In this document: positions 1 through 9,316 of the stretch, piece by piece
Numbering within the stretch: the stretch's first letter is position 1
Layout of the letters: every line of letters begins with the position of its first letter
Source of the DNA: Saprospiraceae bacterium
GTDB taxonomy: Bacteria > Bacteroidota > Bacteroidia > Chitinophagales > Saprospiraceae
Assembly (NCBI GenBank): GCA_019694255.1
Contig: JAIBCI010000024.1
Location: 1-53,406 of the forward strand
Direction of reading: 5' to 3'
Length of the DNA stretch: 53,406 bases
Position numbers and translations under genes: made by a program
Notes under the pieces: model-generated
The model's database searches: none
What the model saw: only the letters and a program-made list of their open reading frames with translations
What the model was told of the DNA's origin: nothing

Positions 1-287
1 CAGGAAATAACTTTTGGAATTCAAAAATGCTCAAACTATCAAACTTTTTTTCCATTTCTTGTTTATAATTTGCTCTAAGTTAAGCATTTATTACGTATTT
101 TACAGGCCTAATTCAGTAATTTTATTTAAGCCGCACTCCGCATTCAATGAAAGACACAAATAATGATAGAGCGCATTATTAACTGGGATGCCTATGATTA
201 TCAATTTCACGAGTATTTGTCATTGTAGTTTGCCATAAATACAACCGATGACTACATTATAATGATACGGAATCAGGGCTTGTATCC
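1..287. other. Intergenic, no gene seen
   Basis: AT-rich stretch downstream of the first minus-strand glycosyltransferase. I see no convincing coding frame, RNA gene or strong hairpin followed by a T-tract. It probably holds the end of the transcript of the glycan operon. Confidence 0.5.
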
Positions 288-1505
288 TTAACCAAGATAT
301 TTCCGGTATAATTTTTCAGCCACCTTTGATTCAGGAATAAAACTTTTTTGATAAAAATAAGGAATATATTCATAGACAGGATTAGGTTCTTCCAAGTGAC
401 ATAACATCTGATGGCAAATCTTTCTCACATCCAGATGCTCTTTTACATAGTGATTATTCAAGTGAGCCTTTGAAGAAGCTTGACTGAAGGTTTCAATAAA
501 CTCATATAAACGGTTTTCGATGTTGTCAATTCCAGCGTCCAGAATCGGGCATAGAGGCTGTCTTTGATATCCAATACCCTGGTCATAAATTCCATAATTC
601 ATGTAAGTCATAACCTCTGCCCCGACCGAGAGACTTTCCGTCGTCAATCTACCTCCCCCCGGAATAAACAACTGATCGATAACCAAATCTGCCTGTTGAA
701 GAATCTTCCTAACTTCCCCGGCATTCATATTTTGAATCAACTTAAAATTGAAATGAACATTACGTTTTTTCAAATTTTCAATAGCCCTCATGACATATTT
801 AGTGCCCTTGACAGCTTGATTGCTAGGTGCATGGACAATCAATGGAACGTTCCTTGAATGAAAATCTCCTACAGGATATTCAAAAGGATCTACCGTCATC
901 CTCCAATGAAAAAATGGTCGGGACTGGAGTTGCGCCTGTTCACGTTTACTATATATCAGATTTGCGTAACGCTCTGCAAATGCAATTCGTTTGAGCCTGA
1001 ATTCAAGCCCCCTCTTCCCATAAAAATAAGATGAGTCATATTCAATCGGATGCATTCCCAGGCTTTCAAATTCCTGCTTGGATGCGAAGAACCACCTGAC
1101 ATCATCCCCGCAAAAAATAAAAATTATTTTCTTCCCTGCGCTTCTGATTTTCTCTAAATCCGAATAATCCGGCAGAAGAGAATCCCAAATAAAAATAAAT
1201 AAGTCATGATCATTGATTAAACTGTCCAGATTCTTTTTCGTGACATTCGCTATCAGTGATTTCCGATAGTCCGAGAAAGGTTTTCGTAATGCTTTTAACC
1301 AAAAACTTGAAGTACCATCAAATAAATTTCTCCTAACCCACCCCGGCAAGTGATTAGCAGCAATGTCAGAATAGTCAGATCCGAGCAAATTAACATGCGG
1401 AAAATCATTCAGATAAATGCTAACTTCGTGACCTAGCTCTTCAAATGATCTTTTCATCTCACCTAATTGAGATGCGATGTTGACTGTACCTAAAAGAATT
1501 CTCAT
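288..1505 (-). CDS. Glycosyltransferase (GT-B-like)
   Basis: A 405-residue cytoplasmic protein with the layout of a GT-B glycosyltransferase. The N-terminus begins with a strand-loop and a 'ELGHEV' type segment typical of GT4/GT1 donors. The C-terminal half has 'HAPSNQAVKGT' near residue 226 followed by 'ADLVIDQL', and an E in 'TTESLSVG', which match the nucleotide-sugar binding half. It would transfer a sugar to a growing glycan at the inner membrane. It is the last gene of a tightly packed minus-strand operon, with ATG only 3 bases after the stop of the epimerase gene upstream. Donor and acceptor cannot be read from sequence. The fold assignment is by pattern; a precise family was not recognised. 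Confidence 0.75.
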   Translation of the reverse strand: MRILLGTVNIASQLGEMKRSFEELGHEVSIYLNDFPHVNLLGSDYSDIAANHLPGWVRRNLFDGTSSFWLKALRKPFSDYRKSLIANVTKKNLDSLINDHDLFIFIWDSLLPDYSDLEKIRSAGKKIIFIFCGDDVRWFFASKQEFESLGMHPIEYDSSYFYGKRGLEFRLKRIAFAERYANLIYSKREQAQLQSRPFFHWRMTVDPFEYPVGDFHSRNVPLIVHAPSNQAVKGTKYVMRAIENLKKRNVHFNFKLIQNMNAGEVRKILQQADLVIDQLFIPGGGRLTTESLSVGAEVMTYMNYGIYDQGIGYQRQPLCPILDAGIDNIENRLYEFIETFSQASSKAHLNNHYVKEHLDVRKICHQMLCHLEEPNPVYEYIPYFYQKSFIPESKVAEKLYRKYLG

Positions 1506-1508
1506 CGT

Positions 1509-2387
1509 TTATTCTTTAATAACACGCCCGATTCCTTCATTCAAATTAATACGTGGCGTGTATCCAAAATCGGTCAGCCTGGTGATATCAGCCAACAGAG
1601 CGCTAACAGTCAAATTTTTGTCGCTATTAACTAAGGCCTTTAGGCCCAATAATTCCTCAATATATTGGATCACCTGTCTTAGATTAACAGCTTGCGGTCC
1701 TGCCACATTTACGACATGATTCCCTCTCAAATTCGATAATAGAATTGTTGCCATCGCTGCATCATGAACGTGTATTGGATTAAAGACTAAGCCATTTTGC
1801 CCATTCACCGAAATCTCCCTTTGGTGTCTCACTGAATCAATCAACCTGGGTATCAGCATGTCTTGCTTCTGACCCTTACCGTATATAAAAAAATATCTGC
1901 AAATGACACTGTTGAAAAACCTGGAATAGGAATTAACTAATAGCTCAGAAGCCAATTTTGATGCGGCATAAAAGTTAGCATTTTCACAATTTAACGGATC
2001 TGTCTCTCGTAAAGCTGTATTATCTGCAGCATCCTTGTACACAGCACCTGAAGAAGCATAAATAAAGTTTTTACATCCGGCTTTTCTTGCATAATCCAGC
2101 AGTAGGAGCGTTGAGTAGGTATTTACATTATATATCTCGGTTACTGATTCTGGAAATTCTCGAAACTTGCCTGACTGTGCCAGATGCAAAACTTTATCGA
2201 TGTGCAAAGGCAGCTTAGTGCTTGCGCTGATTGAATCAAGGTCACAGTCAACATAATGTAATAAATTTCCAGAAAACACCTTAGTATCCCCTTTTACAAC
2301 TAAAAATAATTCTGCTTTCCCCAATAATTCAGAGACCACCTCTTTCCCTAACAGTCCATGTGCACCGGTTATTAAGATCTTTTCCAT
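1509..2387 (-). CDS. NAD-dependent epimerase/dehydratase
   Basis: A 292-residue extended short-chain dehydrogenase/reductase. The Rossmann glycine motif GxxGxxG uses G8, G11 and G14. The catalytic set is visible as 'SSG' at 112-114 and YxxxK at Y140/K144. The family acts on nucleotide sugars (epimerases, dehydratases, reductases). The position between an FkbM-like methyltransferase and a glycosyltransferase suggests it makes a modified nucleotide sugar for the local glycan. Its ATG overlaps the stop of the upstream gene by one base, so translation is probably coupled. Length is slightly short for a UDP-glucose 4-epimerase, so a reductase or dehydratase role is equally possible. Confidence 0.85.
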   Translation of the reverse strand: MEKILITGAHGLLGKEVVSELLGKAELFLVVKGDTKVFSGNLLHYVDCDLDSISASTKLPLHIDKVLHLAQSGKFREFPESVTEIYNVNTYSTLLLLDYARKAGCKNFIYASSGAVYKDAADNTALRETDPLNCENANFYAASKLASELLVNSYSRFFNSVICRYFFIYGKGQKQDMLIPRLIDSVRHQREISVNGQNGLVFNPIHVHDAAMATILLSNLRGNHVVNVAGPQAVNLRQVIQYIEELLGLKALVNSDKNLTVSALLADITRLTDFGYTPRINLNEGIGRVIKE

Positions 2388-3280
2388 TAAGCTTTATAAA
2401 AATTGACAACTCCATTGGTCAAAAAAGGTTCTCGCAAATGATTACCATAGAGAAAAATCATCTTATTATGATGTGTCTCGACTTTAAATCCATATTCATC
2501 TAAAAGCAAGGTATATTTTTGATAATCATCCACATCATGATACACGCATAATAAAATTTGATCTATTTTATTGGAGGTTAACGAATTTTTTAGTCCATTA
2601 AATAGGCCCTCCTCACTTCCATCCACATCAACCTTGATCAGACTAACATTCTCTTGACCAATGATAGTATCTAATGTAATATTATGACTATCATTTCTTT
2701 CCCCTACATATTTCCCAATAATAGATACCTTTCGCTCATATTCACTAAAAGTCATTTGAAGGGCGGCTATCCATTCTGGATCAGTTTCAATAATAATCAT
2801 TTTTTCACATAGATCTATATATTTTAATGCAAAAATGCCCTCTGCTGCCCCACAATCAATAATAACACCATATTGAGATTTACTGCAAAATGAATAATAA
2901 TGATGTGCAGATTCTTCATCCTGCTCGATTAACAAATTATTCATTGCATGCATGACCTGCATTTTATTCATATTCTTTTTAAAGAATAACTTTTTTCCTT
3001 CATAAACCACATATGGAAATCCCTGGCTGTATTTTACAACCACATCAATTGGCTTGTATTTATAGATAAAGGGATAAGGGAAAATATGCAATGGATTTTT
3101 CCTTAAAAAATTAATTACTGCACTATTACGGAGGCTATCTTCCACTAGAAGATATTCTATTATTCGTTTCTTCAAATCTTTATATCCCTGTGACTCAGAA
3201 CCGAGAGCCAGTCTGATCAGTACTTGTTGAGGAATAAAGTAAGACTTTAACTTCTTCCATAAGATAATTAACTCCTGCAT
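2387..3280 (-). CDS. FkbM-family methyltransferase
   Basis: A 297-residue protein whose C-terminal half is an S-adenosylmethionine methyltransferase. Motif I is 'DCGAAEG' at 142-148, with the acidic residue closing the next strand in 'IIIETD'. The signature 'IKVDVDGSE' matches the FkbM hallmark (IKIDVEGxE). FkbM-type enzymes O-methylate sugars or polyketides; in a glycan operon a sugar O-methyltransferase is the natural reading. The first 130 residues have no assignment that I recognise. ATG overlaps the stop of the GT2 gene by one base (TAATG) and its own stop overlaps the epimerase start the same way. Confidence 0.8.
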   Translation of the reverse strand: MQELIILWKKLKSYFIPQQVLIRLALGSESQGYKDLKKRIIEYLLVEDSLRNSAVINFLRKNPLHIFPYPFIYKYKPIDVVVKYSQGFPYVVYEGKKLFFKKNMNKMQVMHAMNNLLIEQDEESAHHYYSFCSKSQYGVIIDCGAAEGIFALKYIDLCEKMIIIETDPEWIAALQMTFSEYERKVSIIGKYVGERNDSHNITLDTIIGQENVSLIKVDVDGSEEGLFNGLKNSLTSNKIDQILLCVYHDVDDYQKYTLLLDEYGFKVETHHNKMIFLYGNHLREPFLTNGVVNFYKA

Positions 3281-4209
3281 TAGTATAATATATTTAGTAG
3301 TTTAAGATAAAATTTAAGGATAAAATTATTTGCATGTATAAGAAAGAATTCAAGACTTTTTGAAAAATAATCTGAAAATCGGGAAGATTGGATTAGAACA
3401 TTTCGATAATGATTCTTTTCATTTTCAGGCAATCTATTAATTAAAAATAGATAATTAATAAAATAATATAAAATATACCTGTTGCTGATTTGAATATTTA
3501 CAAATAAACCAAGTTCACCTGGTTTTTGAAAGCATCTAAAAATGTTATCCAAGTCTTGCTCCGAAAGACTTTTACTTTGACTCATAGGCACATTTCGCCA
3601 TACGCCGGCGAAATGAGGATAATATGCAATAAAACCAATAGATGCCAACTTGAGAAATCCATGCAAATCATTAAATTGGTAAAAATCTGATTCAATGGCA
3701 GGTCTTCTCTTGTAAAGACTTGTCAGATGTGAAAATTTAGAACAAAATTCTACTGGATTTTTAATGTATTCAAAGCCATTCTTTATTATGAAATTAGTCT
3801 CCATGCTTGCCTGCTTCGATTCATCAACAGAATGACGGGCAAAGTAATATAGGATTGAATCATTCCTCGATATACTGTCCTTGATGCACTTTTCGATATA
3901 TGAGTTATCCGTAAAATAATCATCACCATCCAACATCATTACCCAATCGCCACTTGCCAGCTCATGTAATAGCCTTCTGTAATTGGCTAACCTGCCCTGC
4001 CTACTTTTATTTTGACAATACTTAATCTGATTTTGAGAAACATATTCCTTCAGAACAGAATAGACTTGTTCATTATCAGAATCGTCGCTCACGATCACTT
4101 CCTTATTCTGGTAAGTTTGAGCCAGCGCACTCTTTACACATTGTAAAATCAAATCCGGCTTGTCATATGCGGGTATGCATATTGATACCAATGGCCAATT
4201 GTTGGACAT
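3280..4209 (-). CDS. Glycosyltransferase family 2
   Basis: A GT-A glycosyltransferase of family 2, about 309 residues. It opens with 'VSICIPAYDKPDLIL', then 'EVIVSDDSDN', and has the metal-binding acidic motif in 'MLDGDDYF' around residue 92. It would add a sugar from a nucleotide donor during glycan assembly at the inner membrane. I chose the ATG at 4209. A longer frame to 4242 would need a TTG start inside the upstream amidotransferase gene, while 4209 lies one base after that gene's stop, which suits translational coupling. The C-terminal third is rich in aromatic residues and could lie against the membrane. Confidence 0.87.
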   Translation of the reverse strand: MSNNWPLVSICIPAYDKPDLILQCVKSALAQTYQNKEVIVSDDSDNEQVYSVLKEYVSQNQIKYCQNKSRQGRLANYRRLLHELASGDWVMMLDGDDYFTDNSYIEKCIKDSISRNDSILYYFARHSVDESKQASMETNFIIKNGFEYIKNPVEFCSKFSHLTSLYKRRPAIESDFYQFNDLHGFLKLASIGFIAYYPHFAGVWRNVPMSQSKSLSEQDLDNIFRCFQKPGELGLFVNIQISNRYILYYFINYLFLINRLPENEKNHYRNVLIQSSRFSDYFSKSLEFFLIHANNFILKFYLKLLNILY

Positions 4210-4210
4210 A

Positions 4211-6088
4211 CTATGACATAAATTTTCTGCACCACCATTCAAAACACAACAGGCTCCATAAGACCAATCGGTGATTACTGCCTTTATTCATATGTTCATC
4301 GATAATCCTTTCGACATATTTTTTTTGAACAAAATCTGAACTAACTGATTTTTCACCCAATAAAGTCTTTTTTACGTATTCTGCATTTTCTCCTCTGTAC
4401 CAGCTTTCATCTGGCGAACTGAATCCCTGCTTTTTCCTATTGATAATGCTCGGTGGTAAAATTTCCGACATCGCCTTTCGAAGAACATTTTTTCCATCGT
4501 CAAATTGTTGGTACAACAACTTCTTATTACCAATAACATTTTCATCCAGTCGTTTTCTTAATTCAAGGTGGCCCAATTTGTGTCTCACCGGGATCCTCTG
4601 TGCGAAATTAACTAGATCATTGTCCAAAAAAGGAAATCTCTCTTCCAGCGAGTTGGCCATACTCAACTTATCTCCAACAATTAATAAACCTGGCAGGAAT
4701 GTTTTGATCTCGAAATAAAGTGAATTCTGTATATGCTGCTCCGGAGTCTGATACTGCAATGCCGGGTTAAAAAGAAATACACGTTCGAAAATATTTCGTG
4801 GCTCATTGAGATCAATTTGTTTTGTCACATCTTCTGTAAACAATTGATTTTTTTCCTCATCTGCAACGAGTCTTTGCCAGAAATTATAATAATTATTAAA
4901 AAAATCCTTCTGCCCGATGGATTGAAATACCCGGTAATACCTCCATGGATAACCTCCATACAGCTCATCTCCCCCCGTTCCCTGCAGACAAACTTTTACA
5001 AATTTGCTGGCCAGCCTGCTTATATAATAATTCGGATAGCTCATGCCAACCCTTATATCCTCAAGATGCCACACTACCTTGGGCATACTCCATCCCAGGT
5101 CCCCTGCATTAATTACTTGTTCATAATGCTCGGTCTTAAAGACACTGGCCATCAACTCGGCATCCCGCCGTTCATCATAATTCGCCTCAACTCCGCTCAC
5201 ACTGCTCATATCAAAGCCACATGTGAATGTGTTCAGCCTTTCAATTTTTCCAGAAGCGATTGCGGTAATTGATCCGCTATCCATTCCTCCCGACAGATAT
5301 GAACCTACTGGAACATCAGAGATCATTTGCCGCTCAACGGCTTGTCGAAAATAATACTTCGTTCCTTCTACAGCGTCTTCAAAACTCATTGTTTCATCCG
5401 GTTCGCTGAAATTAAAATTCCACCAGGAATTATGCACGATAGAGTTTGTTGAAAAATCGAACCGGATTGTATTGCCGGGTGGAATCATATGGATACCTCT
5501 GAATTGCGTTCGGTATGTAAAAAGATTCTGAAAAGTAAAATATTCGCTCAATGCGCCATAGTCTATCCCCCTTTTATAATTGGGATGGCAAAGAATAGAT
5601 TTTACTTCGCTGGCAAAAACCAATTGATTACCGTTCAGCCAATAATACAATGGTTTTACTCCAAAGCGATCTCTGGATAAAAGCAGGAACTTCTCTTTTC
5701 TGTTGTATGCTCCTACCGCAAACATCCCGTTCAATTGCTCAAAATATCCTGGTCCAAAAGCTGACAGACCCTCAACAATCACCTCTGTATCCGTTGAAGA
5801 GTTGAATCGGTGGCCCTTTTCCAATAATTCCTTTTTTAGTTCCGGAAAATTATAGATACAACCGTTAAATACAATGACCCATTGTCCGTCTTTTGAGCTC
5901 ATTGGCTGATGGCCATTTTGTGAAACATCGAGTATTGCCAAACGTCGGTGGGCCAGAGACATCGGCCCCTCTCTGAAAAATCCTTCACCATCCGGACCTC
6001 TATGGGATATGGTATCTGACATTCTCTTCAGAACATCGTGATCAAAAGGTTTTTCCGTTTTATCAAATACCCCAACAATTCCGCACAT
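4211..6088 (-). CDS. asnB: AsnB-like glutamine amidotransferase
   Basis: A 625-residue class II glutamine amidotransferase fused to an asparagine synthetase domain. Cys2 after the initiator Met is the glutaminase nucleophile, followed by 'SHRGPDGEG'. The ATP-pyrophosphatase loop 'LSGGMDS' sits near residue 265 and 'GTGGDELYGGYP' follows. Free asparagine synthesis is the textbook role. Here it heads a five-gene glycan operon, and AsnB relatives in such loci (for example WbpS-type proteins of O-antigen clusters) are thought to amidate sugar acids. I therefore favour a glycan-modifying role by context. A second paralogue starts at 22378. No convincing TAnnTTTG box was found just upstream. Confidence 0.88.
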   Translation of the reverse strand: MCGIVGVFDKTEKPFDHDVLKRMSDTISHRGPDGEGFFREGPMSLAHRRLAILDVSQNGHQPMSSKDGQWVIVFNGCIYNFPELKKELLEKGHRFNSSTDTEVIVEGLSAFGPGYFEQLNGMFAVGAYNRKEKFLLLSRDRFGVKPLYYWLNGNQLVFASEVKSILCHPNYKRGIDYGALSEYFTFQNLFTYRTQFRGIHMIPPGNTIRFDFSTNSIVHNSWWNFNFSEPDETMSFEDAVEGTKYYFRQAVERQMISDVPVGSYLSGGMDSGSITAIASGKIERLNTFTCGFDMSSVSGVEANYDERRDAELMASVFKTEHYEQVINAGDLGWSMPKVVWHLEDIRVGMSYPNYYISRLASKFVKVCLQGTGGDELYGGYPWRYYRVFQSIGQKDFFNNYYNFWQRLVADEEKNQLFTEDVTKQIDLNEPRNIFERVFLFNPALQYQTPEQHIQNSLYFEIKTFLPGLLIVGDKLSMANSLEERFPFLDNDLVNFAQRIPVRHKLGHLELRKRLDENVIGNKKLLYQQFDDGKNVLRKAMSEILPPSIINRKKQGFSSPDESWYRGENAEYVKKTLLGEKSVSSDFVQKKYVERIIDEHMNKGSNHRLVLWSLLCFEWWCRKFMS

Positions 6089-6796
6089 ATACCCGCCTTG
6101 TCTTCAAAGTGATTAATTCAACATTTATTATTCCCAAAATCCTGTGAAATTATTGTTGAAACTGATCAGATTTATCAATGCCTTTATGTATCTCCTATTT
6201 ACATTTTGCATTTTTCAAACAGATTTTACCTAAATAATTACAATCCGTCCAACTCCAATTACTGACGTCATTTCTATTTTTTTCCTCCCTGTTGATTTTA
6301 ACTTGCGAATTAGAATCAGGTAACGGAGGACACACTCATTTAATAGCAAAAATAAGCATTGAGCTTCAATGTCGGAACTTAGACCTTGGTAATGACTGCT
6401 TTTAAAATTGAATCTTCGGCAACCATCCATTACCAACGAGCTGTTAAAAAAGTTCTCAAGTTAAAAAAGAGGAGAACAAAATTATTTTATAGTGTTAATT
6501 ATTAATGTTTTATATATTATTATTATAAAATATGTTATGATTATCAGGAGGTCCCTTGTGAATCTGATGTTCTTACCGCGCGATGCCAGGCGCAAAGATA
6601 TTTTCGATTTAATGTCCTTTATTTTTAGCCAGAAATTTCAAAGTGAGATCTGCTCTAAATGCTCATTTCTTACATTATGAATTGTGCTCTATACGTAAAG
6701 ATTAAAATTGAGCCCTGAGATAGAATACAATATTCAACCAAAAAACACTGGCACTTAGGTGATTTTAACGTATATTATTCAGAATAGATCGGATAG
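6089..6796. other. Long AT-rich intergenic region
   Basis: About 700 bases between the asnB start and the end of the upstream epimerase gene. Short open frames exist on both strands (about 62 and 68 codons) but have no recognisable protein features, no signal peptide and no suitable promoter box. The region presumably carries the promoter of the asnB operon. I see nothing else I can support. Confidence 0.5.
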
Positions 6797-7765
6797 TTAT
6801 CCATTTGTTTTTCTCCATTCGATCAACTGAAGCAGTCCTTCCCTTAAGGTATACTTTGGTTCAAATCCAAGCTCGCGCTTTGCTTTTTCATTACTGCCAA
6901 TCCTGTTTTTCACAAGAGCGCGAGCATCGTCAGCACTGTATGGTTTGTAATTTACTTTTAAAGGACTATTCCTGAGTTCAAGGATAAGATCGCAAAGGGA
7001 TTTAATCGAAGTCTGGACCTCGGTCCCAACATTATAAAATCCAAAGTCAATGTCACTCCTCATTGCCAGAACATTAAATCTTGCCACATCTTCTACATAA
7101 ATAAAATCATATGCCTGTGATCCGTCGCCATTGATCACCGGCGGTTCATTGGCGTCAATCTTATTTAGCATAATCGGAATAACCCCGGTATAGGCTGCTG
7201 TCTGATCCTGATGAGGCCCATAGACATTCATATACCGAAGACCAATGACTTTCAGCCCATATCGGTCATTGAATGCAGTGGCCATAGCCTCACCAGCTAT
7301 TTTAGTTGCTCCGTAAAAATTTTTATTCATATAGGGATGTGCCTCGGTCATCGGTATTTCTACAGCGTCACCATAGACTGAAGCAGAAGAAGACCATACC
7401 AATTTCTTGACATTATTTTTGACACAGGCTTCAAGAATGTTAAAAGTACCTGCTACGTTGACCTCGAAAGCAGTCCTTGGATAATCTTTACAGTGCAACA
7501 ACCACATGGCTGCCAGACAAAACACATAATCCATCCCCTTCACAGCATCATTAAGAATATCAATATCTCTGATATCGCCGCCTACCTCAAAAAAAGTACA
7601 CCTGGGATCCATTAGAGACGTCTTCAGATATTCTTTCTTGCCACGCACAAGATTATCATAGACCACAACTTTTTCAACAGGTTCTTTCAGCAATTCTGCT
7701 ACTACAAAACTACCGATAAATCCTGCTCCACCTACAACGAGACACTTTGATCCTTTTAATTCCAT
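6797..7765 (-). CDS. NAD-dependent nucleotide-sugar epimerase
   Basis: A 322-residue extended SDR enzyme of the UDP-glucose 4-epimerase group. The dinucleotide motif is 'GGAGFIG' at 12-18, the Ser-rich catalytic strand is 'SSSAS' at 125-129, and YxxxK is Y151/K155 in 'YGATKIAGE'. 'GLRYMNVYGPHQ' and 'NVGTEVQTSIKSL' are typical of the sugar-binding half. It would interconvert or dehydrate a nucleotide sugar for the adjacent glycan operon. It is divergent from fumC across 146 bases and has its own TAGTTTTG box 14 bases before the ATG. Specificity (4-epimerase or other) cannot be decided. Confidence 0.87.
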   Translation of the reverse strand: MELKGSKCLVVGGAGFIGSFVVAELLKEPVEKVVVYDNLVRGKKEYLKTSLMDPRCTFFEVGGDIRDIDILNDAVKGMDYVFCLAAMWLLHCKDYPRTAFEVNVAGTFNILEACVKNNVKKLVWSSSASVYGDAVEIPMTEAHPYMNKNFYGATKIAGEAMATAFNDRYGLKVIGLRYMNVYGPHQDQTAAYTGVIPIMLNKIDANEPPVINGDGSQAYDFIYVEDVARFNVLAMRSDIDFGFYNVGTEVQTSIKSLCDLILELRNSPLKVNYKPYSADDARALVKNRIGSNEKAKRELGFEPKYTLREGLLQLIEWRKTNG

Positions 7766-7779
7766 TTATAATAAAAATG

Positions 7780-7787
7780 CAAAACTA
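7780..7787 (-). promoter_or_regulatory. Bacteroidota -7 box, epimerase gene
   Basis: Reads TAGTTTTG on the minus strand, an exact match to TAnnTTTG, with its last base 15 bases before the A of the epimerase ATG. No TTTG was seen at the expected upstream distance, so the call rests on the -7 box and its position. Confidence 0.45.
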
Positions 7788-7857
7788 ACATTTTTACCGT
7801 ATTCAGAAGTTTACCCGAGGCTCAGAAATCATGGTGAATCTGCAAACATTCAAGGAT

Positions 7858-7865
7858 TAATTTTG
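7858..7865 (+). promoter_or_regulatory. Bacteroidota -7 box, fumC
   Basis: Reads TAATTTTG, an exact TAnnTTTG match, 46 bases before the fumC ATG. The upstream TTTG element is not evident. It would drive fumC and the coupled peptidase gene. Confidence 0.38.
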
Positions 7866-7911
7866 TCTCTATTATAGTTAAAAACTATTGACTCTTATTG
7901 AATAACTCGTT

Positions 7912-9315
7912 ATGATGTCGTACAGAATTGAAAAAGATACAATGGGTCCTGTAGAGGTACCTATTAACGTATATTGGGGAGCTCAAACGCAAAGGTCTAT
8001 TGACAATTTTAAAATCGCCCGTGAGACCAACAAAATGCCAATTGAGATTATCCAGGCTTTTGCCTATGTAAAAAAGGCAGCCGCTTTAACAAATATGGAA
8101 GCCGGCGTACTAAGTCAGGATACCTGTGACCTGATTGGACAGGTTTGCGATGAAATACTTTCTGGCAAACTCAATGATCAGTTTCCTCTGGTCGTTTGGC
8201 AGACCGGGTCTGGCACCCAATCTAACATGAATGTCAATGAAGTAATTGCATACAGGGCCCACGTCATCAGAGGCGGATCATTGACAGATGAGAAAAAAAT
8301 TATTCACCCTAATGACGATGTGAATAAATCACAGTCTTCCAATGATACCTTCCCTACCGCAATGCATATCGCTGCATACAAAATTCTGAAAGATGTGACA
8401 CTACCGGGTATCATTAAATTAAGGGATACACTTCAGAGTAAATCACAAGAATTCATGCGTGTTGTCAAAATCGGAAGAACCCATCTGATGGATGCCACGC
8501 CGTTGACGCTGGGTCAGGAAATTTCCGGATATGTAGCGCAGCTTAATCACGGTATCAGGGCAATTGAGAATTCTCTGCCTCATCTATCTGAATTGGCTCT
8601 TGGCGGCACAGCCGTTGGAACAGGAATTAATACACCCATGAATTATGGAACAAATGTGGCAGCCAATATCTCCAAACTGACAGGTTTCGCATTTGTCACC
8701 GCTCCCAATAAATTTGAAGCACTCGCCGCCCACGATGCTATTGTAGAATCTCACGGAGCGCTCAAGACAGTTGCTTGCAGCCTGATGAAAATTGCCAATG
8801 ATATTAGATTGCTGGCCTCAGGGCCAAGATGTGGTATCGGTGAAATTTTTATTCCGGATAATGAGCCGGGGTCTAGCATCATGCCCGGCAAGGTCAATCC
8901 AACACAATGCGAGGCATTGACCATGGTGGCTGCACAGGTGTTGGGTAATGATGTTGCAATAAATATTGGGGGAGCCACTGGTCATTTTGAATTGAATGTT
9001 TTTAAGCCAATGATGATTTATAATTTTTTACACAGCGCAAGACTCATTGGTGAAGCCTGTGTATCATTCAATGATAAATGCGCATCTGGCATCGCCCCGC
9101 TACATGATAACATCAGAAAGAATCTTGATAATTCACTGATGCTGGTAACCGCACTGAATACTAAAATCGGATATTATAAAGCCGCTGAAATTGCACAAAC
9201 CGCCCACAAATCTGGACGAACCTTAAAGGAGACAGCCATTTCACTGGGATATCTTACGGCAGAACAATTTGATGAGTGGGTAAGGCCTGAACTCATGGTA
9301 GGTCAAATCGACTAA
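7912..9315 (+). CDS. fumC: Class II fumarate hydratase
   Basis: A 467-residue soluble TCA-cycle enzyme interconverting fumarate and L-malate. The superfamily signature '[11 protein letters not shown]' is near residue 320, and the substrate-binding segments '[12 protein letters not shown]' (about 102-113) and '[11 protein letters not shown]' (about 185) are intact. Together with the length, these fit FumC rather than aspartase or argininosuccinate lyase, although aspartase is the closest alternative. It starts with two adjacent Met codons; either could be used. Its stop is one base before the TTG start of the M16 peptidase gene, so the two are likely co-transcribed. Class II fumarases are iron-independent and oxygen-stable. 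Confidence 0.95.
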   Translation: MMSYRIEKDTMGPVEVPINVYWGAQTQRSIDNFKIARETNKMPIEIIQAFAYVKKAAALTNMEAGVLSQDTCDLIGQVCDEILSGKLNDQFPLVVWQTGSGTQSNMNVNEVIAYRAHVIRGGSLTDEKKIIHPNDDVNKSQSSNDTFPTAMHIAAYKILKDVTLPGIIKLRDTLQSKSQEFMRVVKIGRTHLMDATPLTLGQEISGYVAQLNHGIRAIENSLPHLSELALGGTAVGTGINTPMNYGTNVAANISKLTGFAFVTAPNKFEALAAHDAIVESHGALKTVACSLMKIANDIRLLASGPRCGIGEIFIPDNEPGSSIMPGKVNPTQCEALTMVAAQVLGNDVAINIGGATGHFELNVFKPMMIYNFLHSARLIGEACVSFNDKCASGIAPLHDNIRKNLDNSLMLVTALNTKIGYYKAAEIAQTAHKSGRTLKETAISLGYLTAEQFDEWVRPELMVGQID

Positions 9316-9316
9316 T

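Noticed and set aside
4733-5272. Open frame of 179 codons on the plus strand
   Set aside because: It lies entirely antisense to the asparagine synthetase domain, whose motifs are clear on the minus strand; the plus-strand translation has no recognisable feature.
6230-6680. Two short frames (68 and 62 codons) in the 6.1-6.8 kb gap
   Set aside because: No signal peptide, no promoter box, no family resemblance and biased composition; treated as spacer.
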